Positions 7,866-15,956 of a stretch of DNA of 25,567 bases are shown here, piece after piece. The notes beneath the pieces were generated by a model, which did not search any database, was not told the origin of the DNA, and was given only the letters and a program-made list of their open reading frames with translations. The position numbers and the translations under genes are program-made. Within the stretch, counting starts at the first letter, position 1; each line of letters opens with the position of its first letter. Origin of the DNA: an uncultured bacterium (GTDB taxonomy: Bacteria; Patescibacteriota; Patescibacteriia; UBA1558; GWA2-36-10); contig CAIRBL010000086.1 in NCBI GenBank assembly GCA_903876815.1, positions 1 through 25,567 on the forward strand. The letters run 5' to 3'.

Positions 7866-7907
7866 GACATTATTATAGCACAAAAAATGGGGAAATAAAA
7901 CAAAAAT

Positions 7908-9029
7908 CTATAGCTGTACCTCTATATCTTGTTCCACTTGATTACGCAAAACCCTGATCATCACCTTGTCCCCTACTCGGTAATTTTGTAAAATAGCCGT
8001 CAAACTTTGATGGCTAGAAATAACATCATTGTTCACAGCTACAATCTGATCTCCAGCCTTAAAACCAGCTTTAAAAGCTACAGAATTAGGCTCTACAGCC
8101 GCAAGTGGCTGACTATAAACAAAATTGCCTTTAGCTAAAAAACCACTATTATTCTCTAAATCTACATATTTTAAACCAAAAGTTACTCTTTTAGTTTGGT
8201 CTAATAGGTGCTTGACTGCTTGTTTGAGATATTCAGCCGGAATCAAAACTAAATCTTTGTCTTGTTTATAAGCTAGACCCAAAACATCACCCTGAGCATT
8301 AAAATAAGGAACTGCTAATAAATTTAAGTCTGCTGGCAAATTTGTATCGGTTTTTAAATAATAGTCCACTTTATCAGTTGATAAAATTTTATCCAGCACA
8401 TAATGATTGTTACTTAAATAAGCGGTATAAAAATCATGGCTAGCTACATTTGGCAAATCAATGTTGGTAAATAATTTTTCACCAATTTTCATATCTGAGG
8501 CTAGCTGAAAATCTATGGGCGACAAGAAGCTAGCGTTGACTTTGATAAAAGTCAAACCAGTGAAAGCATCTGTCTTGACTTCTTCTATGGTATAAATATT
8601 ATCACCCAAAGCCACCAAGGCCTCATCATTTTTCAATACTTGGTCAGTGGTCATTAGCCAACCATCAGAAGTAATCACTGTGGCTGCTCCCAAATAATCT
8701 GTGCTAGAAAAAATAGGATTTTCTAAACCAGCTACTTTGGCGGTTTTTTTGTAGACTCCAGCAACACTAGAGCTATATTTTTCTGCCAAATTAGTCATTG
8801 GTTGTTCAACGTTTATACTCAGCTTATTATCAAAATTATTAAAGCTGGTACTTATGAGCTGATTACCCGCTAAAGATTGTACTAGCCAAAAACCAGCGCC
8901 GCCTGCTAAAACGCCTATAATACTGGTCAAAATAATCAAACTAAAAAGAGCTGGTGGTTTTTCAGTAGTTGGTCGCTCAAAATGCTTAGGACGACTAGCG
9001 TGCTCGGCTTTTATGTCCAATTTTTCCAT
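7908..9029 (-). CDS. Membrane-anchored HtrA/DegP-like protein with PDZ domain, catalytically degenerate
   Basis: The 373-residue protein has a short cytoplasmic N terminus, one transmembrane helix (about 28-50), a trypsin-like fold (about 80-270) and a PDZ domain (about 283-370, with AVEPNSVAFKAGFKAGDQIV at 311-330). Its layout is that of HtrA/DegP envelope proteases, which degrade or chaperone misfolded exported proteins. Aligning by eye, the family LTNNHVV motif is MTTDQVL (126-132), so the catalytic His is Gln130. TDLAV is TGLTF (157-161), so the Asp is Gly158. The GNSGG serine loop after LKTD is replaced by PADLNLLAV (232-240). All three catalytic residues appear lost, so a scaffold, chaperone or sensor role is more likely than proteolysis. 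It is last in its operon, 19 nt after a polytopic membrane protein. Confidence 0.8.
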   Translation of the reverse strand: MEKLDIKAEHASRPKHFERPTTEKPPALFSLIILTSIIGVLAGGAGFWLVQSLAGNQLISTSFNNFDNKLSINVEQPMTNLAEKYSSSVAGVYKKTAKVAGLENPIFSSTDYLGAATVITSDGWLMTTDQVLKNDEALVALGDNIYTIEEVKTDAFTGLTFIKVNASFLSPIDFQLASDMKIGEKLFTNIDLPNVASHDFYTAYLSNNHYVLDKILSTDKVDYYLKTDTNLPADLNLLAVPYFNAQGDVLGLAYKQDKDLVLIPAEYLKQAVKHLLDQTKRVTFGLKYVDLENNSGFLAKGNFVYSQPLAAVEPNSVAFKAGFKAGDQIVAVNNDVISSHQSLTAILQNYRVGDKVMIRVLRNQVEQDIEVQL

Positions 9030-9048
9030 AATTTTTTTATTTAATAAT

Positions 9049-9774
9049 TTAAAAAGACAAAGAACTTATCAATAAAGCAGCGCTAGCAACTAAAAAAATC
9101 ACTAACCACTGCACAAAACTTTTAAAACTTGCTAAAGACCATTCTAATAAAAAGAAAAACCACAGAGCAGCAATAGTGCCGGCTACATAAAAACTAATTG
9201 GCATCAAAAATAAAGCTAAAAAAACTTGAGCTAAAGTAAAAAGTAATAACCAAATAAAACCTGAGACTATTTTTTCGTTTAGCAAAAATATTTCTTTAGC
9301 AAAAAACAAAGCTAGAACTAAAAATAACAATAAGCTCAACCAAGGCGAAAAATTAATAAAAACAATCAAATAATAAAAAGTGCAAGCCAACTGCCAAAAA
9401 GATAGATAATACAAAAATCTTGTAAAAGCTAGATAATCCAAGTCATTAATATCTTTGAGGCTCTTAAAATATTTGGCAATCAACCAAAATATAGCAAACC
9501 AAAGCAAAATATAAAAAACTGTCAAAATATAACGCCAAGTAGGCAAATTGACTACTATCAAAAACAAAATCTGAGCCAAATATACAATAGCTAAATTGAC
9601 CCACAAACGAAAGAAATGCAAAAAGTGTTTTTTGGCTAAAATTTTGATAGTTAAGATAATCAATAAAATGGACAAAAACGCCAAAAACCAAAAGCTATCT
9701 GGTTTGACAAAAAAACGCCAAAAACCAAAAGCTAATAAAATCGGACTAATAAATGGTAATAAAGTTTGTAGCAT
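9049..9774 (-). CDS. Polytopic membrane protein of unknown function
   Basis: This 241-residue, very hydrophobic protein has about seven or eight membrane segments and is rich in Phe, Leu, Trp and Tyr, with few charged residues except in short loops (for example KYFKSLKDINDLDY, about 106-119). I recognise no family motif. Its ATG is 4 nt after the DUF192 stop and its stop is 19 nt before the HtrA-like start, so it belongs to the adk-map unit and may work with the envelope proteins around it. Overlapping frames at 9464-9691 are shadows. Confidence 0.7.
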   Translation of the reverse strand: MLQTLLPFISPILLAFGFWRFFVKPDSFWFLAFLSILLIILTIKILAKKHFLHFFRLWVNLAIVYLAQILFLIVVNLPTWRYILTVFYILLWFAIFWLIAKYFKSLKDINDLDYLAFTRFLYYLSFWQLACTFYYLIVFINFSPWLSLLLFLVLALFFAKEIFLLNEKIVSGFIWLLLFTLAQVFLALFLMPISFYVAGTIAALWFFFLLEWSLASFKSFVQWLVIFLVASAALLISSLSF

Positions 9775-9778
9775 ATAT

Positions 9779-10222
9779 TTAATACTTCCAAGTCACTTGA
9801 TCGCCAATGCTTAAAGATAGACGCTTAATAGTGCCGGCTGGCAACTCTAAGACATGATTGACAGCTTTTGGTGAACTATAAGTAGGTAATTCAGCTAAAT
9901 GAGCACCCGCCGGGGGTGTTGGCATATTTTCTTGCCAGGCCACAATGGTGTTATCCTCAATCCACAGCAAATCAATAGGAAAAAGCATATCTTTCATCCA
10001 AAAATTTAAGCTCTGCTTATCAGCATAAACAAATAACATGCCTTCGTCAATCTCTAATTTTTCTCTACCAGACAAACCCTGAGCTTGTTCTGCGCGCGTA
10101 TCAGCTACATCAACTAAAAATACATTGCCTGCCAAAGATAATTTTGCTTGCTCAAAGTGCACATCAGAACTACAAGCTGTCAAAAAAAAGAATAAACTCA
10201 AAATCAAAATTTTTTTAAACAT
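9779..10222 (-). CDS. DUF192 family lipoprotein
   Basis: The 147-residue protein has a lipoprotein signal: MFKK, a hydrophobic run and the lipobox LTAC with Cys17 as the lipidated residue. The mature part matches the DUF192 domain, with VADTRAEQAQGLSGREKL (39-56), GMLFVY (61-66), FWMKDM (74-79) and PIDLLWI (82-88). Family members are small exported barrel-like proteins whose biochemical role is not settled. It overlaps the end of the glycosyltransferase gene by 8 nt (ATG inside the upstream stop region), pointing to coupled translation. The next gene starts 4 nt after it. Confidence 0.9.
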   Translation of the reverse strand: MFKKILILSLFFFLTACSSDVHFEQAKLSLAGNVFLVDVADTRAEQAQGLSGREKLEIDEGMLFVYADKQSLNFWMKDMLFPIDLLWIEDNTIVAWQENMPTPPAGAHLAELPTYSSPKAVNHVLELPAGTIKRLSLSIGDQVTWKY

Positions 10223-11288
10223 TCTGCTTTTCTAAACGGCTGTTTAACCATGCGCTAAATATCAGCATAAAAAACAACAAAATAAACAAAGCGCTTAATT
10301 TGGCCTTGGTAGTAAAAAAAATAGAAACTAAACCAAAAAATAAACTAATCAAGCTCATAAACAATACCACTTTTTTTTGCGACCAGCCTAAGCGCAGAAG
10401 ACGAAAATGCAAATGCTGACTATCGCCTTGCCAAAATGGCTTTTTATTTTTGATCCGATGAATAATCACCCACAAAATATCTAAAGCAGGCAATCCCATC
10501 ACAAGCAAAGCAGTGGCAATTTTGGATCCAGAAATAATAGACAAAACTCCCAAAGCAAAGCCAATAAAAGTACTGCCCGATTCCCCCAAAAATATTTTAG
10601 CTGGGTGCCAGTTAAAAATCAGAAAGCCAGCAATAGCGCCAGCCAAAGCTAAGCTCAATAAAGAGGTGGTGGAACCAACTACGTCCCAAGATAAGCTGAC
10701 CATAAAAATAATCAAACTAGATATCAAACCAATACTCGAAGTCAAACCATCTAAGCCATCTAAAATTTTGGTCGTGTAAGTCATACCCATGAGCCAAAAA
10801 AATGTCAAAGCTATCATCAAATAATCGGTCAAATAGCTAAAGTTTGGCCAAAGGTCGGTAAGATACAAAACACCACCCTGCCAATTGGTCACATAAGCAA
10901 TCTTGAGACCAGCTACAAGCATCAAGGCTACGGCCAAAATTGGCCCCCAAATGGACTGTTTGGAGCTCAAAGCTAGCTTATCATCCAAAAAGCCGTTGAC
11001 CATCAAAATAAAGCCAGCCAATAAAAAGAAAGCTACTAGATCAATAGAAATTTTGCTATCTATTAATTGACCTTGTAACCATAAATAAATAGTCACCAAT
11101 AAAAAGCTAGCATAAATCGCCCAGCCACCCAAAAGCGGCATGGCTTGTTGGTGAATTTTTCTGCTCAAAGTAGGCTTGTCTACTATTTGCCACCTAGGCG
11201 CTAAAAAAATCATCAAACGCGTAAAAACAGCGCTAAAAAATAAAGCGCTTAAGAAAATGAAAACTAATTTGAACTTTAAATCAAGCAT
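10215..11288 (-). CDS. WecA/MraY-like phosphoglycosyltransferase (glycosyltransferase family 4)
   Basis: This polytopic protein (357 residues, about 10-11 membrane segments) transfers a sugar-1-phosphate from a UDP-sugar to undecaprenyl phosphate, the first membrane step of glycan or peptidoglycan synthesis. Visible motifs are GFLDDKLAL with D102-D103, ILDGLDGL (175-182), FNWHPAKIFLGESGS (225-239) and QHLHFRLL (291-298). It resembles WecA/TagO more than MraY. Three active-site positions are unusual: the metal-binding GDxGS Asp is Glu236, the Asn residues normally before DGLDG are replaced by YTTK (171-174), and HLHH reads HLHF. I chose the ATG at 11286-11288, which overlaps the ruvX stop as ATGCTTGA. 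A longer frame from a TTG at 11303 is less likely. A CPR-specific subfamily is possible. Confidence 0.85.
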   Translation of the reverse strand: MLDLKFKLVFIFLSALFFSAVFTRLMIFLAPRWQIVDKPTLSRKIHQQAMPLLGGWAIYASFLLVTIYLWLQGQLIDSKISIDLVAFFLLAGFILMVNGFLDDKLALSSKQSIWGPILAVALMLVAGLKIAYVTNWQGGVLYLTDLWPNFSYLTDYLMIALTFFWLMGMTYTTKILDGLDGLTSSIGLISSLIIFMVSLSWDVVGSTTSLLSLALAGAIAGFLIFNWHPAKIFLGESGSTFIGFALGVLSIISGSKIATALLVMGLPALDILWVIIHRIKNKKPFWQGDSQHLHFRLLRLGWSQKKVVLFMSLISLFFGLVSIFFTTKAKLSALFILLFFMLIFSAWLNSRLEKQNV

Positions 11289-11682
11289 TTTTATTTTGCT
11301 CAAGCCAAGTATCTAAAATAGCAGTAGCAGCGTATTTATCCAAATCTTTTGTTACACCCTGCTGACTATATAATTTAGAAGTATATTGTTCATCAACTGT
11401 AAAAATTTTGACCTTTAAATTTTGTTTTAATTGATCAATAAATTTTTCCGTCAAGAGCAATCTTTCATTTGTCGCACCTGATAAACTATGAGGTAGGCCA
11501 ATCACGATAATCTCAATATTTTCCGCAACAATAATTTTCTTGAGTTCAGCTAATAAAAAATCAAAAGACTTATTAGCTAAAATTAAATATGGTGCCGCAA
11601 TACTATCAAGCGCAGCTAAAGCCAAGCCGACTCTTTTGTCGCCATAGTCTATACCTAAAATTTTTGGCTGAGGTATAAACAT
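11281..11682 (-). CDS. ruvX: Putative pre-16S rRNA nuclease / Holliday junction resolvase-like RuvX (YqgF)
   Basis: The 133-residue protein has an RNase H-like fold with the YqgF signatures: GIDYGDKRVGLALA (10-23) carrying catalytic Asp11, IGLPHSLSG (61-69), VDEQYTS (96-102) with Glu98, and LDKYAATAIL (114-123) with Asp115. Length is typical. Family members mature the 5' end of 16S rRNA, and a resolvase activity has also been proposed. The family usually has DER where this one has DEQ. It starts 3 nt after map and overlaps the glycosyltransferase by 8 nt, so it is part of the adk-map operon. Confidence 0.93.
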   Translation of the reverse strand: MFIPQPKILGIDYGDKRVGLALAALDSIAAPYLILANKSFDFLLAELKKIIVAENIEIIVIGLPHSLSGATNERLLLTEKFIDQLKQNLKVKIFTVDEQYTSKLYSQQGVTKDLDKYAATAILDTWLEQNKNA

Positions 11683-11685
11683 ATT

Positions 11686-12432
11686 TTATTTAGTCAAAAT
11701 CAAATGACCATTTTCAGTCACTGCCACTGTATGCTCAAAATGAGCAGTAAAACTTGAGTCAGCTGAATTCACTGCCCAATTGTCCTTGGCAATCTTTACT
11801 TTGTGTGTCGAACCAGCTATCAACATCGGCTCAATAGCAATCACAAGCCCTGGAAACATTTTGCCTATTTTTTGACCATAAGTAAAATTGGGAACAAAAG
11901 GATCTTCATGCACCGCTCTACCAACACCGTGGCCAGTCAAGTCTCTGACAATGCCAAAACCAAAGGGTTTAACATATTGTTCAATAGCTATGCCAATATC
12001 AGCAATATCTTTGCCAGGTTTCACTTGCGCTATACCGATATTCAAAGCTTCTTTGGTAACTTCTAATAATTTTTTTGAAGTAGCAGATACCTCTCCAATA
12101 GCTACTGTTGTTGCCATATCAGTAAACAAGCCTTTGTATTCCATGCCAATATCTAGGCCAACTAAATCACCATTTTGAAAAACCTGATTATTGGGAATGC
12201 CATGCACAACTGTTTGATTGACAGAGACACACAGAGCATTGGGAAAGCCATGATAACCCTTAAAACTTGGCTTAGCGCCTGCTTGTATAATCATCTCTTG
12301 GGCAACTTTATCCAGCTCTAAACCAGTTACCCCAACTTTTGCCAAATCTGCCAAATGTTTTAAAACACCAGCCAAAATATGACCACCTTCCTGTAAAATT
12401 TCAATTTCGGCTTGAGTTTTTTTATCGAACAT
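11686..12432 (-). CDS. map: Methionine aminopeptidase, type I
   Basis: The enzyme removes the N-terminal Met from nascent proteins as they leave the ribosome. All catalytic residues of the pita-bread fold can be placed: H77 (VVHGIP), metal ligands D94 and D105 (VGLDIG, LFTDMATT), H168 (LTGHGVGRAVHEDP), E201 (IAIEPM) and E233 (HFEHT). At 248 residues and with no N-terminal extension it is a type Ia enzyme. Its start overlaps the end of adk by 11 nt. In many bacteria infA and rpmJ follow map; here ruvX follows, so the alpha-operon genes are not contiguous. Confidence 0.96.
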   Translation of the reverse strand: MFDKKTQAEIEILQEGGHILAGVLKHLADLAKVGVTGLELDKVAQEMIIQAGAKPSFKGYHGFPNALCVSVNQTVVHGIPNNQVFQNGDLVGLDIGMEYKGLFTDMATTVAIGEVSATSKKLLEVTKEALNIGIAQVKPGKDIADIGIAIEQYVKPFGFGIVRDLTGHGVGRAVHEDPFVPNFTYGQKIGKMFPGLVIAIEPMLIAGSTHKVKIAKDNWAVNSADSSFTAHFEHTVAVTENGHLILTK

Positions 12433-13084
12433 TTCTCAAATAATTTAACACATCATCTGTAACCAATGATATTGATTTTGCGCCATCAAAAATAACTAAT
12501 TTACCTTGGTTACCATAATAATCTAATAGTTGTGTAGTTTCTTCTCTGTATATTTTTAATCTCTGTGCCACTGCAGCTTGTGTATCATCGGCTCTTTGCT
12601 CTAATGGCAACTGACAAGTATCACAAATACCTTCTTTTTTTGGTAATTTATAAAGCAAATGAAAAATGTGCCCATTAGGACAAACGCGACGATTAGACAA
12701 ACGTTCTATGGCCTCAAGATCGGAAATTTCAATATTAAAAACTTTGTCAATTTTAATATTTGTTTTTTCATCCAAATATTTAGCTTGCTTCATTGTTCTA
12801 GGAAAACCGTCAGAAATAAAACCATCCTTATATTCTTCCTGACTTAAAGTTTTGATCATCAATTCAATGGTCAGCTCATCTGGTACCATAGCGCCAGAAT
12901 TCACTATCTGGGCAATTTTTAAACCAAAGTCACTTTTATTTTTTATTTCTTGGCGTAATAAATTACCAATTACCACTGTTTTAATATCCAAAAATTGCTC
13001 AATTCTTTCCCCTTGGGTTGTTTTACCGGCACCTTGGGGACCTAATAATATAATTCTCTTGACAGTTTTCACTGATTTGGGCAT
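12422..13084 (-). CDS. adk: Adenylate kinase
   Basis: The 220-residue kinase interconverts ATP + AMP and 2 ADP. It has the P-loop GPQGAGKT (15-22), the AMP-site SDGFPRT (91-97), and a long LID domain (about 131-168) ending in QRADD (163-167). The LID has a partial zinc knuckle: C135-P-N-G-H139 followed by C154-x2-C157. The second Cys of the usual C-x2-C is missing, with His139 a possible substitute. It is the first gene of its unit, with its own promoter about 43 nt upstream and no Shine-Dalgarno sequence; the leader ends in an eight-T run just before the ATG. Confidence 0.96.
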   Translation of the reverse strand: MPKSVKTVKRIILLGPQGAGKTTQGERIEQFLDIKTVVIGNLLRQEIKNKSDFGLKIAQIVNSGAMVPDELTIELMIKTLSQEEYKDGFISDGFPRTMKQAKYLDEKTNIKIDKVFNIEISDLEAIERLSNRRVCPNGHIFHLLYKLPKKEGICDTCQLPLEQRADDTQAAVAQRLKIYREETTQLLDYYGNQGKLVIFDGAKSISLVTDDVLNYLRNVR

Positions 13085-13126
13085 AAAAAAAATTTTTCTG
13101 AACTAATAATTAAATAATGCATACGA

Positions 13127-13155
13127 ATTATAGCAAAATATCCATCTTTACTCAA
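13127..13155 (-). promoter_or_regulatory. Promoter of the adk-map-ruvX operon
   Basis: TTGAGT (13150-13155) and TATAAT (13127-13132) are 17 nt apart on the minus strand, with TGC preceding the -10. Transcription would begin near 13120. The -35 starts immediately after the T-rich tail of the secY terminator. Confidence 0.8.
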
Positions 13156-13156
13156 C

Positions 13157-13182
13157 AAAACAAAAACCCCCAAAAATGGGGG
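13157..13182 (-). terminator. Intrinsic terminator of the S10-spc operon after secY
   Basis: CCCCCA and TGGGGG (13167-13172, 13177-13182) form a 6-bp stem with a 4-nt loop, followed on the minus strand by TTTTTGTTTT. It lies 25 nt after the secY stop. Read on the plus strand it has no T-run, so it is directional. Confidence 0.92.
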
Positions 13183-13206
13183 CAGAAGCAAAATATTAAT
13201 TTTTTA

Positions 13207-14484
13207 TTAAAAGCCTTCGTAATCACGCATAACAAGCTGTGCATCTATTTGTTTGACTGTTTCTATCACTACAGCCACAACGATCAAAATACTAGTACCG
13301 CCTAAAGACATAGTGCGCACACCAGTCAAAGGACCAACAACGATAGGTAAAACAGCAACAATGCCTAAAAATAAAGCGCCAGCCAAAATAATTCTGGTCA
13401 TAACCATATGTAAATAATCGGCTGTATGTCTACCTGGTCTAATGCCTGGAATAAAACCACCTTGTTTTTGTAAATTTTCTGCAATCTGTTCTGGATGAAA
13501 AATAATAGAGGTATAAAAATAAGTAAAAACAATAACTACCACAAAATATACAATACCGTAGAAAGTTTGATTTTGAAACAAATCAATAATTTTTTGAGAA
13601 AAGTTAGCCAACCAACTGACATCAGATCTTAAGAAAAATTGAGCAATAGTTGGTGGAATCAAAATCATGGAAATAGCAAAGATAATAGGAATAACACCAG
13701 CTTGATTGACACGCAAAGGCAAATGAGTATTTACTCCACCAGCACTATGCTGACCAACCATGTGCCTTGCATAAGATACCGGAATATTGCGCTGACCCTC
13801 AGTAATCAAAACAATCACCACGATAGTAATCAAAGCAATAATGGCAAAAATGATAAAATTCAAAACTTGAGAACTATCAAAGGCCACTAAAGTATTGGCC
13901 AATGATTGTGGTAAAGAAGCCACGATACCAGCAAAAATCAATAAAGAAATACCGTTGCCAATTTTCTTTTCAGTAATAAGCTCTCCTAACCACATCAAAA
14001 ATACAGTGCCGGCTGAAACCATCACAATAGCTGTAAAAAATTGAAAACTAGACATACCAGCCATCAAAGCACCGCTAGTTCTTTGGTCAAGTAAATTAAT
14101 AAAACCGTAAGCTTGCACAGCTGCCAAAGGCACAGTCAAACGACGAGTGTATTGATTAATTTTTTGTTGGCCGTATTCCCCTTCTTTTTGTAAAGCCTCA
14201 AGGCTTGGCACAATCATGCCCAAAAGCTGGAAAATAATAGAAGCAGTAATGTAGGGGCCAACACCCAACATGACAATAGAAAAGTTTTCCATGCCACCAC
14301 CAGAAAATAAGTTTAATAAGCCTAAAACGTCATTACTGGAAAAAATGTCACGTAAACTACTAGCATCTACACCAGGAATAGGTATATGAGCGGCAATTCT
14401 AAAAACTATCAATAAAGCCAAAACATATAGAATACTATTTCTAATGTCTTTAGCCTTCCAAATTTGTTGTATTTTTTTAAGCAT
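13207..14484 (-). CDS. secY: Preprotein translocase channel subunit SecY
   Basis: The 425-residue protein has ten hydrophobic segments in SecY order. TM1 follows KDIRNSIL; the plug region includes HIPIPGVD (34-41); TM2 has MLGVGPYITASII; the cytoplasmic loop between TM8 and TM9 has ENLQKQGGFIPGIRPG; TM10 ends near VIETVKQID. It forms the protein-conducting channel with SecE and SecG. It is the last gene of the ribosomal operon: its ATG overlaps the rplO stop by 8 nt and a strong terminator follows. Confidence 0.98.
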   Translation of the reverse strand: MLKKIQQIWKAKDIRNSILYVLALLIVFRIAAHIPIPGVDASSLRDIFSSNDVLGLLNLFSGGGMENFSIVMLGVGPYITASIIFQLLGMIVPSLEALQKEGEYGQQKINQYTRRLTVPLAAVQAYGFINLLDQRTSGALMAGMSSFQFFTAIVMVSAGTVFLMWLGELITEKKIGNGISLLIFAGIVASLPQSLANTLVAFDSSQVLNFIIFAIIALITIVVIVLITEGQRNIPVSYARHMVGQHSAGGVNTHLPLRVNQAGVIPIIFAISMILIPPTIAQFFLRSDVSWLANFSQKIIDLFQNQTFYGIVYFVVVIVFTYFYTSIIFHPEQIAENLQKQGGFIPGIRPGRHTADYLHMVMTRIILAGALFLGIVAVLPIVVGPLTGVRTMSLGGTSILIVVAVVIETVKQIDAQLVMRDYEGF

Positions 14485-14974
14485 TTTGTTCTTTATTGGC
14501 TGCTTCCTTTAAAATATCGGCTGGTTTTTGACCAACTACAATAGCTTGGCCACCAGCAGCTTCAATTTGATTTTTAGCAGTAGCAGAAAAAGCATTGGCT
14601 TCTACAATCAATTTTTTGCTCAACTGACCAACTGCTAAAATCTTGATACCATTGGCAGAAGTTTTAATCAATTCAGCTTTTAATAAAGCACGAGCATTAA
14701 CTTTGGTGCCGTCAGCAAAAGTTTTTTGTAAGTCAACCAAATTTACAGTGGCAAATTTACTTTGCAAAGATTGAAAACCTTTGTTTTTTGGAATACGTAA
14801 TAAATATTGCTTGATACTGCGTGACTGCAAACCAGATTTACCACCAGAACGAGATTTTTGACCCTTCATACCACGAGCAGAATAATTACCTCTACCAGAA
14901 GAATTACCTCTACCCAATCTCTTGCCAGCTGATTTGTTGGCTTTATTAGCTTGTAATGTGTGTGAACTCAACAT
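14477..14974 (-). CDS. rplO: 50S ribosomal protein L15
   Basis: The 165-residue protein has the Gly/Arg/Ser-rich N-terminal rRNA-binding arm (KRLGRGNSSGRGNYSARGMK, 18-37), the RIPKNKGF segment (60-67), and a C-terminal domain ending in AIVVGQKPADILKEA. Its start is only 2 nt after the rpsE stop. The gene for L30, normally between rpsE and rplO, is absent. Confidence 0.96.
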   Translation of the reverse strand: MLSSHTLQANKANKSAGKRLGRGNSSGRGNYSARGMKGQKSRSGGKSGLQSRSIKQYLLRIPKNKGFQSLQSKFATVNLVDLQKTFADGTKVNARALLKAELIKTSANGIKILAVGQLSKKLIVEANAFSATAKNQIEAAGGQAIVVGQKPADILKEAANKEQNA

Positions 14975-14976
14975 AA

Positions 14977-15585
14977 TTATTTTTTAACGTTAGTTTTAGC
15001 AGCTTGATCACCAGCTTCTTTAGCTACAACAGTTTTAATTTTAGTCCTGGTCTTAAAAGAAGACAAGGCTTTGATAGTAGCTTTAACATTGTTGATTTTA
15101 TTATTACCACCTAAAATTTTAGCCACCACGTCCTTGACACCTGACAAATCCAAAACAATACGGACAACACCGCCGGCTTTGATACCACTACCTTTTTTGG
15201 CTGGTTTCAAAATAACTTTAGCGGCCTTATATTTGACTTCAATAGCATGAGGAATAGCACCATCAACAATAGGCACATGAATAATTTGTTTTTTGGCTTT
15301 GACTACTGCTTTTGTAATAGCACCAGAAACATCCATGCCTTTAGCAACAGCAATACCAACTCTACCTTTACCATCGCCAACGACCATACAAGCTCTAAAT
15401 TTCATGCGCTTACCACCGGCCATCACACGAGTAACACGAGCCAAATCAACCATGCGTTGTTGAAATTCTTCTTTTTCTTTTTCAAAACGTGGGCCTGATT
15501 TTTGTCTAGGTTTAAAATGAGGCTTTCTTTCAGTACCGTTTGCTGGTGTATTACCAGTTGCGTTTAATTTTTTTTCTTCTGCCAT
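14977..15585 (-). CDS. rpsE: 30S ribosomal protein S5
   Basis: S5 helps decoding accuracy in the small subunit. The double-stranded RNA-binding core begins at about residue 43 (MVDLARVTRVMAGGKRMKFR) and includes VVGDGKGRVGIAVAKG (68-83). The C-terminal part has SGIKAGGVVRIVLDLSGVKD. At 202 residues it is longer than the typical 160-170, owing to a polar N-terminal extension of about 42 residues and a Lys-rich tail. It sits 1 nt after rplR. Confidence 0.97.
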   Translation of the reverse strand: MAEEKKLNATGNTPANGTERKPHFKPRQKSGPRFEKEKEEFQQRMVDLARVTRVMAGGKRMKFRACMVVGDGKGRVGIAVAKGMDVSGAITKAVVKAKKQIIHVPIVDGAIPHAIEVKYKAAKVILKPAKKGSGIKAGGVVRIVLDLSGVKDVVAKILGGNNKINNVKATIKALSSFKTRTKIKTVVAKEAGDQAAKTNVKK

Positions 15586-15586
15586 A

Positions 15587-15943
15587 TTAAAATTTTATTC
15601 CACTATTTCTTAAACCTTCAGCCAAAGCTTTGACGCGACCATGATATCTATAAGCACCTTTGTCAAAAACTGCTGTTTCAATATTTTTCTCTTGTAATCT
15701 TTTGGCTAATAATTCACCAACTTTAGTGGCTAATTCTGTTTTAGCGGTCTTATCTTTTAGCTCAATGTCAGAGGCTGCAGCCAAAGTTACTCTATTTAAA
15801 TCATCAATGGCTTGCACGGAAATATGTTTTAAACTACGAAAAACAGACAAACGTGGTTTTGAGTTTGTGCCTTGAATTTTGGCTCTAGTTCTTCTTTGAC
15901 GACGGAAGAATCTCTCGCGTTTTGCTTTATTTAAATCTTGCAT
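15587..15943 (-). CDS. rplR: 50S ribosomal protein L18
   Basis: The 118-residue protein binds 5S rRNA. The Arg-rich N terminus (KRERFFRRQRRTRAKIQGT) leads into RLSVFRSLKHISVQAIDD (32-49), and the family C-terminal motif FDKGAYRYHGRVKALAEGLR is present. Length is normal. It lies between rplF (13-nt gap) and rpsE (1-nt gap). Confidence 0.97.
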   Translation of the reverse strand: MQDLNKAKRERFFRRQRRTRAKIQGTNSKPRLSVFRSLKHISVQAIDDLNRVTLAAASDIELKDKTAKTELATKVGELLAKRLQEKNIETAVFDKGAYRYHGRVKALAEGLRNSGIKF

Positions 15944-15956
15944 ATTTTTAACTTAA

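Noticed and set aside
9464..9691. Second minus-strand frame within the polytopic membrane protein gene
   Set aside because: It is fully contained in another frame of a longer, well-spaced operon gene and is hydrophobic only because of the T-rich base composition.
11289..11303. Longer glycosyltransferase starting at TTG 11303
   Set aside because: An in-frame ATG overlapping the ruvX stop (ATGCTTGA) is a standard coupled start.
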